Shown here one piece after another: positions 16,813 to 25,001 of a stretch of DNA of 64,000 bases. This stretch comes from JAJECS01 sp965262745 (GTDB lineage: Bacteria > Chloroflexota > UBA11872), in the NCBI GenBank assembly GCA_965262745.1, contig OZ253558.1:496001-560000 (forward strand), given 5' to 3'. Each line of letters starts with the position of its first letter. Positions within the stretch are counted from its first letter, which is position 1. The notes under the pieces are model-generated. The model saw only the letters and a list, made by a program, of their open reading frames with translations, did not search any database and was not told the origin of the DNA. The position numbers were made by a program, and so were the translations under genes.

Positions 16813-17571
16813 ATGACTGAGCACGAACGCTATCTCTTCGACCTTCAGGGGTACCTCGCGGTGCCGAACGCTCTCGACTCGGCCGAGGTGGCGGCGCTCA
16901 ATCGGATTCTTGACGAGCAGATTGCGGGGATTCCGGGCGAGGACTGGTCCTCGCACCGCTTCTTGGACCTGCTGACGTGGGGTGCGCCGTACCGCGACCT
17001 CATTGATCACCCAAGGCTGCTGCCGTATGTCATCGACCTCGTGGCCCCCAAGGTGCGCCTGGACCACACCTACCTTGACATCATTCGCGGACGCCTCAGT
17101 CCCATTGGCTCCACCCTGCACGGTGGGCGCGTGCCGTTCGATCCCGCGCAGTATTTCGAGTTCGCCGACGATCGGTTCTACAACGGTCTCAGCGTGGTGG
17201 CCATCAACCTGATGGATGTGAATCCGGGAGACGGTGGATTTGGCTGTGTTCCCGGGAGTCACAAGAGCAACCTGCCATTTCCCGCTGACTGGAAGAATCT
17301 CGATGACACCCAGCCAATCGTCGAGCGCGTCACCGGGCCGGCGGGGACGGCGGTTTTCTTCACCGAAGCGCTTACGCACGGGGCGCTGCCGTGGACGAGC
17401 GCCGCCGAACGGCGCACGATCTTCTACAAGTACAGCCCGAGCCCGCTCGCGTGGTGGGTTCCCTTTCCCGACGGCGCTGGCGTCGAGGGGCTCACCGATG
17501 CCCAGCAGAGGCTCTTGCAGCCGCCGACGGCGGACCCGCGGCGGATCGGGCGTCGCACGGTGGCGGTGTGA
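16813..17571 (+). CDS. PhyH-family Fe(II)/2-oxoglutarate-dependent oxygenase
   Basis: This 252-residue protein fits the phytanoyl-CoA dioxygenase-like family: an N-terminal FDLQGYLAVPNALDSAEVAALN, a jelly-roll core with NLMDVNPGDGGFGCVPGSHKSN, and a distal histidine plus arginine (LTHGALPW, His189; ERRTIFYKY, Arg201) that would bind iron and 2-oxoglutarate. The proximal metal motif, usually H-x-D/E, appears as His103-Gly-Gly (TLHGGR), so the carboxylate ligand is missing or displaced. Start is set at ATG 16813 because family similarity begins there; ATG 16780 is an alternative. Substrate is unknown. Relatives of this family are often expanded in marine and sponge-associated bacteria. Confidence 0.85.
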   Translation: MTEHERYLFDLQGYLAVPNALDSAEVAALNRILDEQIAGIPGEDWSSHRFLDLLTWGAPYRDLIDHPRLLPYVIDLVAPKVRLDHTYLDIIRGRLSPIGSTLHGGRVPFDPAQYFEFADDRFYNGLSVVAINLMDVNPGDGGFGCVPGSHKSNLPFPADWKNLDDTQPIVERVTGPAGTAVFFTEALTHGALPWTSAAERRTIFYKYSPSPLAWWVPFPDGAGVEGLTDAQQRLLQPPTADPRRIGRRTVAV

Positions 17572-17625
17572 GGGGACACAATGCGAATCCCGCAAGGGCA
17601 GCGTGGTCGGGCGGAATGTGCCGCG

Positions 17626-18174
17626 CTAGCTGCTGCCGGATTCGCGCGGTGCGAGCTGTGCGAGCGCCTGTTGATACACCTGCAGGTCGGCGTCGCTGAA
17701 GAGTACAAAGCGAATCTCGTCGAAGTTCAGCTTGGGCGCGCATGACGCGACGGTCGCAAGGGCGATGTCCGCGGCGCTTGCTTTCGGGTAGCCGTAAGCG
17801 CCGGTGCTGATGGAGGGAAACGCAATGGTTCGCGCGCCGGCTGCCGCGGCGGCCTCCAGGCTCGCCGTGTAGGCGGAGGCCAACAGATCGGGTTCGCCAT
17901 GCCCGCCGCCGCGCCAGATCGGCCCAACCGCATGGATGACGTACTTCGCCGGCAGGTCCCCAGCAGTGGTGCGCACGGCCTTGCCCGTCGGGCAGCCGCC
18001 GATGGCACGGCATTCGGCCATGATGGTCGGTCCGCCGGCTCGGTGAATGGCGCCGTCGACGCCGCTGCCGCCGGCCAGTTGCGCGTTCGCCGCATTCACG
18101 ATCGCGTCGACGTGCTGCTCGGTGATGTCACCGCGAACAAGAGAAATCGTGGTCGCACCAATCGTTCGCTTCAC
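17626..18174 (-). CDS. Macro-domain protein, probable O-acetyl-ADP-ribose deacetylase
   Basis: This 182-residue single-domain protein has the macro-domain ADP-ribose pocket: GDIT near residue 15, VNAANAQLAGGSGVDGAIHRAGG near 26-48, and SISTGAYGYP near 120. The NAAN and GVDGAIH loops are those of the MacroD/YmdB class, which hydrolyse O-acetyl-ADP-ribose or remove ADP-ribose from acidic residues. The GTG start overlaps the stop of the upstream hydrolase gene as GTGA, so the two are probably translationally coupled. Cytoplasmic. Class assignment is firm; the physiological substrate is not. Confidence 0.93.
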   Translation of the reverse strand: MKRTIGATTISLVRGDITEQHVDAIVNAANAQLAGGSGVDGAIHRAGGPTIMAECRAIGGCPTGKAVRTTAGDLPAKYVIHAVGPIWRGGGHGEPDLLASAYTASLEAAAAAGARTIAFPSISTGAYGYPKASAADIALATVASCAPKLNFDEIRFVLFSDADLQVYQQALAQLAPRESGSS

Positions 18175-20090
18175 GCTTCAACCTCCGGGATTGCCCGTCG
18201 GCGCGCTGGCTGAGTCGGCGCGCTGGCCGAGTCGACGCGCACGTGCACGAGCAGTTGGCTCGGCCGGTCGGCATCGTGGTAGATCGACTGATCGGCCGTG
18301 GCGACGCGGCGGGCGTGCCCGAGGGGTTCGCCGGTATTGGGATTGGCATCGAAACGTGGGTAGTTGGATGACGAGATGTCGACCCGAATCCGATGCCCGC
18401 GCGCGAAGCGATTGGCCGTCGGATACAAGATGATGTGGAACTCGTTGACCTCGCCGGGCGTGAGCAGCTCCTCGGAGTCGAAGCCATTGCGGAAGCGCCC
18501 GCGGATGATGCTGTCGCACAGATTCAATTCGTAGCCACCGGGCGTGCTGCCGGGCGCATCGCGGTCGTGGGGATATACGTCGAGCAGCTTGGCGGTGAAG
18601 TCCGTGTCGACCGCGCTGCTCGCCGCGAACAGCCGCACCTCCACCGGCCCGGCGATCTCGACGTCGGCGTCCAGCGGCGGCGTCTCGAAACTCAGCACGT
18701 CGGGGCGCGAGGCGAGCGAGAGCGTGTCGTGATGCCCGAAAAAGCGGCCGGGCTGGCCGCGCTGATCGAACCCCCCGGACGGCAGGAGGTCCTCCGAGGC
18801 GCTGATCGACCCGCCGGCGGTTGGCACGGGGTCGCGCGGGTCATAGGTGTAGCGGGTCGGCTCGTGCGGGCTGGACGGCGGCTGGGCCTGCATCGATCCG
18901 TCACGATGGAAATAGAGGGCCAGTTCCTGGTACTCGGGCGGCGGCCAGGCTGCCGCGTCCTCCCACCGACCGCCGTGCCACAAGGTGTGTTGCGGGTCTG
19001 CCGGCGGCCGGCCCTGCTGGCTCCCCATCACGAAGTAGCGAACCGGCGGCGCGGTGCGCAGCCCGGTGTCGAGCCCCTTCAGATGCTCGTCGAAGAAGCG
19101 CAGCCGCATATCGTCATAGGCCGGCACCGCGGCGTCGATGCCAAGCTCGACGTCGCCGGCGGTGCTCTCTTCGACCGTCCCTTCGCCATGCCGCCACGGC
19201 CCAAGCACCAGCCGCATAGGGCTGGACTTGCGCTCGCGGAGAGCAGTGAAGTTGGCAATCGCGCCCCGCGGATAGGTGTCATACCACCCGCTCTGGAAGA
19301 GCACCGGCACGTCGGCGTGCTCATCCCAATATTTGTCGATCGTGTAGCCCCGCTGCATCCAATACTCGTCGTACACACCGCGGGTCAGAATGTCCCAGGC
19401 CCATTGCTCATATGTCGGGAGCAGGCGCAGCGCCGTCCGTCCGGGGCGGAATCGCAGCGGCGGGCCGAAGAGTTCCTGGATGTGGCGATCGGCCGCGTCG
19501 AGTGTTCGTTTCAAGTCGGGGTCGGCGAGCGCTTCGCGGCTGGAGCGCGCCATGCGAAAGGCGTAGCGAATGAACCGCTGCTCCAGCGCACCGCCCTGCC
19601 GCAGCGACGACACGTGATAGTTGCTCGTGCCTTGCCCCACCACCTGGCACGCGAGGTGCGGCGGGTTGAGCGTGGCCAGCGCGCTCTGGTCCGATCCGGC
19701 GTAGCTTGCTCCCATGGTGCCCACGCGACCGTTGCACCACGGCTGCGCGGCCACCCACTCGACCACGTCGTACCCGTCGGGCGCCTCAAGGGCGAACGGA
19801 TACCAGTCGCCAGTCGATGATCCGCGCCCGCGAACGTCGTTGATGACCGTCGCGTAGCCTCGCCGGGCGTACCAATGCCCACGTCTGGCGTAGCGCGTGC
19901 CGTCCTTGAGATACGGCGTGCGCTCGACAATGGCCGGAAACGCGCCGGCCACCACCTTCCCGTTGTGCGCGGGCAGGTAAATGTCGGTCGCCAGCACGAC
20001 GCCGTCGCGCATGGCAATGGGCACGTTTGGCCGAACGATCGAGTCGTAGGCGCGATGCGACCCTGCGAAGGGCGCCGCTGCGTCTGGCAT
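18171..20090 (-). CDS. CocE/NonD family hydrolase (X-Pro dipeptidyl-peptidase S15-like)
   Basis: This 639-residue alpha/beta hydrolase has the nucleophile elbow GASYAG (Ser129). Before it come DVRGRGSSTGDW and the long linker typical of CocE-type acylases. The probable catalytic His lies in LVLGPWRHGE. The C-terminal jelly-roll domain is present (DADVEIAGPVEVRLFA, GHRIRVDISSSNYPRFD). Family members hydrolyse esters or amide bonds such as cocaine, glutaryl-cephalosporin side chains or X-Pro peptides. No signal peptide is seen. The start is set at ATG 20090; a TTG at 20150 would add 20 residues without similarity. The product runs directly into the macro-domain gene. Confidence 0.92.
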   Translation of the reverse strand: MPDAAAPFAGSHRAYDSIVRPNVPIAMRDGVVLATDIYLPAHNGKVVAGAFPAIVERTPYLKDGTRYARRGHWYARRGYATVINDVRGRGSSTGDWYPFALEAPDGYDVVEWVAAQPWCNGRVGTMGASYAGSDQSALATLNPPHLACQVVGQGTSNYHVSSLRQGGALEQRFIRYAFRMARSSREALADPDLKRTLDAADRHIQELFGPPLRFRPGRTALRLLPTYEQWAWDILTRGVYDEYWMQRGYTIDKYWDEHADVPVLFQSGWYDTYPRGAIANFTALRERKSSPMRLVLGPWRHGEGTVEESTAGDVELGIDAAVPAYDDMRLRFFDEHLKGLDTGLRTAPPVRYFVMGSQQGRPPADPQHTLWHGGRWEDAAAWPPPEYQELALYFHRDGSMQAQPPSSPHEPTRYTYDPRDPVPTAGGSISASEDLLPSGGFDQRGQPGRFFGHHDTLSLASRPDVLSFETPPLDADVEIAGPVEVRLFAASSAVDTDFTAKLLDVYPHDRDAPGSTPGGYELNLCDSIIRGRFRNGFDSEELLTPGEVNEFHIILYPTANRFARGHRIRVDISSSNYPRFDANPNTGEPLGHARRVATADQSIYHDADRPSQLLVHVRVDSASAPTQPARRRAIPEVEA

Positions 20091-20222
20091 GAGCGGATAC
20101 CGAGGTTGGCGGGCTGGCTGATTGTGACCCACGTGAGCCTGGGCCAACAACGCCGATCACGAGGTTCAACCGCTCCGTGCTGACGGCGCTGCCGCACGGA
20201 TGGCCCGTTACGCTGGAGCCAT

Positions 20223-20861
20223 ATGTCGCGTTCTTCCCACGTGCGCACGGTGATCGGCGTTGGCGGCGTGGTGCGCCTGGGGGACGGCATCGTGCTCATG
20301 CGGCTGACCTACAGCCGTCACCGCGGCAAGTTCATGTTTCCGGGCGGCAAGGTCGAGCACGGAGAATCCCTTGAGGCTGCCCTCGTGCGCGAAGTGCGGG
20401 AGGAGACGGGGATCGAGGCCGAGCCCGATGGCATCGTCGCCGTGCGCCACCGCGTCGATCCCGACGAGTTGAACACCTTCGTGATCTTCGAAATGCGGCA
20501 TGTGCGCGGCAGCCCGCGCGTCGTCTCTCCAGAGGCCGACGAGGTCCGAGTCTTCAGCGCCGACGATCTGCGGCGCATGCCTGAGGACTTCGTGTCGCTG
20601 GTGCCCGAGATCGCGCTGCCCGTCCTCGATGGGCGGTATACACGCCTCTGGCCGAACGAGAGCTACCTGCCCCGCTCGGGGTATGACCGCGACACGTTCC
20701 GCATCTTCGGCCCAAGCGGGCGAACGGTGCCGGAACCGGAGTGTTTCGATCAGAGAGCTTTGGACGAAGAGCGCATACTTGAATCGACAGCGGTGATAGG
20801 GCGCTGCTGGGGTGGAGTCGGCGGCGCGGAGGATGCCCGATGGCTCGGCAACAACGGCTGA
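20223..20861 (+). CDS. Nudix hydrolase
   Basis: This 212-residue protein carries a perfect Nudix box, G42-x5-E48-x7-R56-E-V-x-E-E-x-G-I64 (GKVEHGESLEAALV then REVREETGI), which binds the metal and cleaves nucleoside diphosphate-X bonds. The Nudix fold covers about residues 8-140. The remaining ~70 residues are an unassigned extension rich in charged residues. It starts 132 bases from the divergent CocE gene, and its 3' end overlaps nfeD by 22 bases. Substrate cannot be told from the sequence. Confidence 0.92.
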   Translation: MSRSSHVRTVIGVGGVVRLGDGIVLMRLTYSRHRGKFMFPGGKVEHGESLEAALVREVREETGIEAEPDGIVAVRHRVDPDELNTFVIFEMRHVRGSPRVVSPEADEVRVFSADDLRRMPEDFVSLVPEIALPVLDGRYTRLWPNESYLPRSGYDRDTFRIFGPSGRTVPEPECFDQRALDEERILESTAVIGRCWGGVGGAEDARWLGNNG

Positions 20862-22252
20862 GACGCTGGTCGATCAGCGCCCTGATGATTCTTGGAATCG
20901 CGTGGCTCGCACTCGCGAGCGTTTACCCAACGGCCCGCGCCGAGTCCCCTTACGTTGCGGTCGCGACTGTCGACGAGGTCATCGACGTTGTCACCACGCG
21001 CTATCTCCAGCGCGTGATCAATGAGGCCTGGGACACTGACGCGGCCCTGCTGGTCGTGCAGCTCAACACGCCGGGCGGGCTCGCGGACAGCACCCGCGAC
21101 ATCGTGGGCCTCATACTCGAGTCGCGCGTGCCGGTGGCCGTGTTTGTGGCGCCAGCCGGCGCGCAAGCCGCATCCGCCGGCACCTTTATCACCGCGGCGG
21201 CCCATTTTGCCGTGATGGCGCCCGCCACGAATATCGGCGCGGCGTCGCCCGTGACACTCGGTGGGGACGATGTGCCGGACACCCTCTTCCGCAAGGTCAA
21301 CGAAGACACCCGGGCATTCATTCGCAGCATTGCAGAGGAGCGCGGCCGAGACCCGGCCGCGCTCGAGGCTACGGTGACCCGCGCTCGGTCGTACACCGCC
21401 GGTGAGGCCCAGGAGGCCGGCATCGTGGACCTTATCGCCGACGACATCGACGACCTCCTGCGGCAGGTTGACGGCGCGGAGGTCGAAACGGCGTCGGGGG
21501 TGAGGCAGGTAGACGTGACGGGCCTCGAAGTGCGCCAGCTCGATCAATCGGGCGTCGAGCGATTTCTCTCCGTGGTGGCGAATCCCGGCCTGGCGCTCAT
21601 CCTGTTGCTGGTGGGCGGGATCGGGCTGCTCATCGAGCTTTCGGCGCCGGGGCTCGGCGTGCCGGGCATCGCAGGCGCCGTCGCCCTCGCGCTGGCGTTC
21701 ACGGCGCTGGGGCATCTACCAGTGAACTGGCTGGGCGTGCTGCTGATCGCGGGTGCATTGGCGCTGGCGCTGCTGGAATTTCAGGTACCTGGCTTTGGGC
21801 TGTTCGGCACCAGCGCCGTCGCTGCCTTCGTCGTCGGAGCCTTCCTGCTCGTCGGCGATGCGTTCCGGACGCCGGAGATCGACATCCCCGAGATCTCGAT
21901 CGGGGTGAGCCCGTGGCTCATCGGCGTACTCGGCGGCCTGTTCGCGGCGGTCATCGCAGTCATCGCCATTGCGCTCCGATCGGACCGCCGCTGGGGCTCG
22001 GCCTCCTATGTAAGTCCCACAACACGCGCCGCGCTTATTGGCCAGCTGGCGGAGGTCACTGGAACGCTCGATCCCAACGGTGAAGTGCTGCTCGCCGGTG
22101 AGCGTTGGGAAGCGAAGCTGTCCCCGGGCGGCCGCGCGCAGGTAGGCGAGCGCGTTATGGTGCGTGATATCGAGGGCTTGCGACTGAGGGTCGATTTCGT
22201 GCCGGAGCCAGCGACACTAGCGCCAACGTCGGCGCCGCCGATGACAGGCTGA
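20840..22252 (+). CDS. nfeD: NfeD-type membrane-bound serine protease (ClpP class)
   Basis: This 470-residue full-length NfeD begins with a signal helix (ISALMILGIAWLALASVYPTARA). The ClpP/crotonase-like protease domain follows, with LVVQLNTPGG, the nucleophile Ser in ASAGTFI, and a candidate Lys in FRKVNEDTRAFIRSIAEERGRD, the Ser-Lys dyad arrangement known for archaeal PH1510. Several hydrophobic helices occupy roughly residues 250-385. A C-terminal OB-fold (IGQLAEVTGTLDPNGEVLLAGERWEAK) ends the protein. The stomatin-like gene follows after 13 bases, the usual partner gene; NfeD proteases are thought to cleave stomatin tails. Confidence 0.95.
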   Translation: MARQQRLRRWSISALMILGIAWLALASVYPTARAESPYVAVATVDEVIDVVTTRYLQRVINEAWDTDAALLVVQLNTPGGLADSTRDIVGLILESRVPVAVFVAPAGAQAASAGTFITAAAHFAVMAPATNIGAASPVTLGGDDVPDTLFRKVNEDTRAFIRSIAEERGRDPAALEATVTRARSYTAGEAQEAGIVDLIADDIDDLLRQVDGAEVETASGVRQVDVTGLEVRQLDQSGVERFLSVVANPGLALILLLVGGIGLLIELSAPGLGVPGIAGAVALALAFTALGHLPVNWLGVLLIAGALALALLEFQVPGFGLFGTSAVAAFVVGAFLLVGDAFRTPEIDIPEISIGVSPWLIGVLGGLFAAVIAVIAIALRSDRRWGSASYVSPTTRAALIGQLAEVTGTLDPNGEVLLAGERWEAKLSPGGRAQVGERVMVRDIEGLRLRVDFVPEPATLAPTSAPPMTG

Positions 22253-22265
22253 GGGGAACTTTGCC

Positions 22266-23114
22266 ATGGCCATCATTAACTTTGTGCGTGACTACCAGCG
22301 GATGGCGCGGTTCCGCTTCGGGCGATTCGAGGGCATGTTAGGCCCGGGCATCGTCTTTTCCATCCCGGTCCTGCACCAGATTCGCAAGATCGAGACGCGT
22401 ACCGAGGTGCTGGACATTCCGCGGCAGACGAACATCACCAAGGACAACGCCTCGATCGACATCGATTTCCTCGTCTACATGCGCGTGGATATCAACGAGG
22501 CCCAGAAAGCCGTGATGGAGGTTGAGGACTACCGCTCGGCGGTGGTCGGCCTTGCCACCACGACGCTCCGTGCGGTCGTCGGCGATATCGACCTCGACGA
22601 GGTGCTCTCCCAGCGTGAGCGCATCAACGAGTCGATCAGGTTGAAGCTCGACTCTGAGACCTCACGCTGGGGCATCAAAGTCACCAACGTCGAGATCCGC
22701 GAGATCGATCCGCCGCGCGAGATTCAGGAAGCCATGAACCGGCAAATGTCGGCGGAGCGGGTGCGCCGCGCGGTGATCCTGGAAGCGGACGGCACGCGGC
22801 AGGCGAACATTACCGTCGCGGAGGGTGAGAAACAGGCCGCGATTCTGAAGGCCGAGGGTGCCCGACAGGCTGAGATTCTCTCCGCCCAAGGCGACCAGCA
22901 GGCCGCCGTGCTGCGCGCGCAGGGCTTCAGCGAGGCGCTCGAGCGGATCTTCACGGTCGCCCAACGCGTGGATTCGAACACCATGAGCTTGCAGTACTTG
23001 GACGCGCTCAAGGCGCTTGGGGAAAGCCCGTCCTCGAAGATCATCTTCCCGCTGGAATTCACCAGGCTCTTGGGATCAATCGGAGGAAAGTCGCCGTCGG
23101 CGTCTGACGACTAG
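22266..23114 (+). CDS. Stomatin/slipin-like SPFH (Band 7) protein without membrane helix
   Basis: This 282-residue SPFH protein carries FGRFEGMLGPGIVFSIPVLHQI, ITKDNASIDIDFLVYMRV and INESIRLKLDSETSRWGIKVTNVEIREIDPP, split here only for description. After it comes a long Ala/Glu-rich coiled coil (about residues 160-225) that drives oligomerisation. Prokaryotic slipins normally start with a hydrophobic anchor of about 20 residues. Here SPFH sequence starts within 15 residues of the ATG, and the upstream bases belong to nfeD. GAGGGG provides the ribosome-binding site. It probably docks on the membrane through NfeD or peripherally. Confidence 0.93.
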   Translation: MAIINFVRDYQRMARFRFGRFEGMLGPGIVFSIPVLHQIRKIETRTEVLDIPRQTNITKDNASIDIDFLVYMRVDINEAQKAVMEVEDYRSAVVGLATTTLRAVVGDIDLDEVLSQRERINESIRLKLDSETSRWGIKVTNVEIREIDPPREIQEAMNRQMSAERVRRAVILEADGTRQANITVAEGEKQAAILKAEGARQAEILSAQGDQQAAVLRAQGFSEALERIFTVAQRVDSNTMSLQYLDALKALGESPSSKIIFPLEFTRLLGSIGGKSPSASDD

Positions 23115-23180
23115 GCTCGTCGACAGGCCCGCGGACCTGTTGGGCGCCACACGCGAATGTGCGACATGGACGGCTCAGGC

Positions 23181-24995
23181 CTAGCCCTGCGGCGGGCTGG
23201 TGATCGGCGGTAGCTGCCAGGCCTGAAGTTGCCGCTCGGCACTGACGGCGAAAAGCCGGTTGAGGCCCGGCGCAACCGCGACACCGCGGATTGCCGCCAG
23301 CGTCGTCGCGTCGCCGAGCACCGCTCCGTCGGCGCGGATGACGGTAATCGTCGTGTCGTCCACGAGCGCCGCCACGTAGTCGTCCATCGGATAGATTGCG
23401 CGGGCGCGCACGCCCGGTGCGAACCAAACCTCGGTGCCATCGAGCGTGAATGAACCGATGCCGGCGTCGCCCGCGAGCACCAAGATGTCATCGCGCGGCG
23501 TTCGAGCCGCGGCCGTGGCGGGAAACGGCAACGTCGACCGTGGATTCGCCGTTGTGCTCTCGAAGACTTGCAGGCCAGCGGTTGTAAGGACGGCAATCTG
23601 GTCTCCCGCCAGCGTGAAGATGACCTGGAGAATGTCGCCCTCAATGTCGCCCCCAACGCCAAACCGCTGCTCAAGGTTGCCGTCGGCCCGAATCAAGACG
23701 ACCTGGTTTTCGCCTCGATTCGAAGACCCTACAGCGACGATCCCGGTTTGCTCATCAAGGTCTATTGAAGCGGCGGAGATGTAGTCCTTGGTCGGCCCCC
23801 AGACCTGGCCCCGCCGATTGAAGGAGAACACGCGGCCCACGCCGCTGGCGTTTGTGCTGCGGACCACAAGCCGGGACCCCTGCTCGTCGAAGAGGGCCTG
23901 TTCAAGCAGCTGATTGTCCGGTCGGAATGCGGCTGGCCATACCTGATTGCCCTCCGCGTTCAACAGCTGGACATCGAATCCGTGAACGGCCAGGACCTCA
24001 CCGTGCCGTTGTATGGAAACGCGCGCCAGCGGCATGCGCATGTCGCGCGTCCAGCGCAGGTCGCCATCCGCTCCGAACGAGGCCACCTTGCCGGCGCGAG
24101 CCACCGCCACGACTTGCTGACCAAGCTCTGACGCGGCCAGATCTTTCGGATCGAAGTCCAATCGCGCCAGCCATAGCAACTCGCGCCACGATTGACGCTC
24201 GGGCGCGCGGATGGTGGTCACGTCGAAGCTGAGATCCGTGACGTCTTCGACCCGGACCTGATAGCCGCTGGCCAGCCACCCACCGGCGGCGGTGTCCGCC
24301 GCTGCCGGGTCGGTGAACCTCCCGATCTCGACCCACCCCGGGTTGTTGCGCGAGAGGCGCACGTTGTCGAGGGTGTGGGCCAGTGCGGCGCGCGCCGCAG
24401 CCTCGTCGGCATATGGTCCCACCAGCACGGCGCGCTTGCGCACGCGCCATGCCGCGATCTTTGACTCGCCGATGGCATCCAGGCGTGCACGCAGCCCGTC
24501 CTGGGCGATTCCGGGCCCGATGCCGTCGATGAACACCCTGAGGTGCTCGCGCACCTCCTGCTGCAGCGTGACGACGTGCATCAGCTGCTCGGGCTGCTCA
24601 CTGGCGCGGTAGGCGCGAACGGTCGGGCCGATCTCGACCAAGCCGTCGACCACCGCTGCAAGCGCCGCGTGTGTCGCCTGCGTGTCCGGCGCGGGGCCCA
24701 GCGGGATGACCTGCTGGGCGAGATCGGCTATCGGCTGCAACTGCAATTCAATGCTGTGCAGAAACTGATCAGTCGTCAGGGAGCCGCGGGCAAACGCGCC
24801 GGTGTTGATCGTGAGCGTCCGCAGCACGTCGAGCGATCCGGTAGCAACCTCGAGCGCGGGCTCCCAGTAGGGGCGCAATTGAACGGTGAATGGTGCAGGT
24901 GCCACCTCACCGCAGGCGACGGTCACGCCGCCAATCGCGAGCGCCGCCAGCACCCTCCGCCGCGTCGGCACGCGGCGGCCAGCCGGAGTATTCAC
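23181..24995 (-). CDS. Lipoprotein with SPOR-like domain and C-terminal beta-propeller
   Basis: This 604-residue protein has a signal PTRRRVLAALAIGGVTVACGE whose Cys (about residue 28) fits a lipobox. A helical region to about residue 190 follows. A SPOR-like module comes next (AVLVGPYADEAAARAALAHT and later GYQVRVEDV, about 190-270). About 330 residues of PQQ/WD-like propeller repeats end it (VVAVARAGKVASFGADGDLR, VLAVHGFDVQLLNAEGNQVW, VFSFNRRGQVWG). SPOR domains bind denuded peptidoglycan, so an envelope sensor or scaffold is plausible. GTG start, 6 bases after miaB's stop, so it is co-transcribed with miaB. No close family is recognised. Confidence 0.8.
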   Translation of the reverse strand: MNTPAGRRVPTRRRVLAALAIGGVTVACGEVAPAPFTVQLRPYWEPALEVATGSLDVLRTLTINTGAFARGSLTTDQFLHSIELQLQPIADLAQQVIPLGPAPDTQATHAALAAVVDGLVEIGPTVRAYRASEQPEQLMHVVTLQQEVREHLRVFIDGIGPGIAQDGLRARLDAIGESKIAAWRVRKRAVLVGPYADEAAARAALAHTLDNVRLSRNNPGWVEIGRFTDPAAADTAAGGWLASGYQVRVEDVTDLSFDVTTIRAPERQSWRELLWLARLDFDPKDLAASELGQQVVAVARAGKVASFGADGDLRWTRDMRMPLARVSIQRHGEVLAVHGFDVQLLNAEGNQVWPAAFRPDNQLLEQALFDEQGSRLVVRSTNASGVGRVFSFNRRGQVWGPTKDYISAASIDLDEQTGIVAVGSSNRGENQVVLIRADGNLEQRFGVGGDIEGDILQVIFTLAGDQIAVLTTAGLQVFESTTANPRSTLPFPATAAARTPRDDILVLAGDAGIGSFTLDGTEVWFAPGVRARAIYPMDDYVAALVDDTTITVIRADGAVLGDATTLAAIRGVAVAPGLNRLFAVSAERQLQAWQLPPITSPPQG

Positions 24996-25001
24996 CGGCG
25001 C

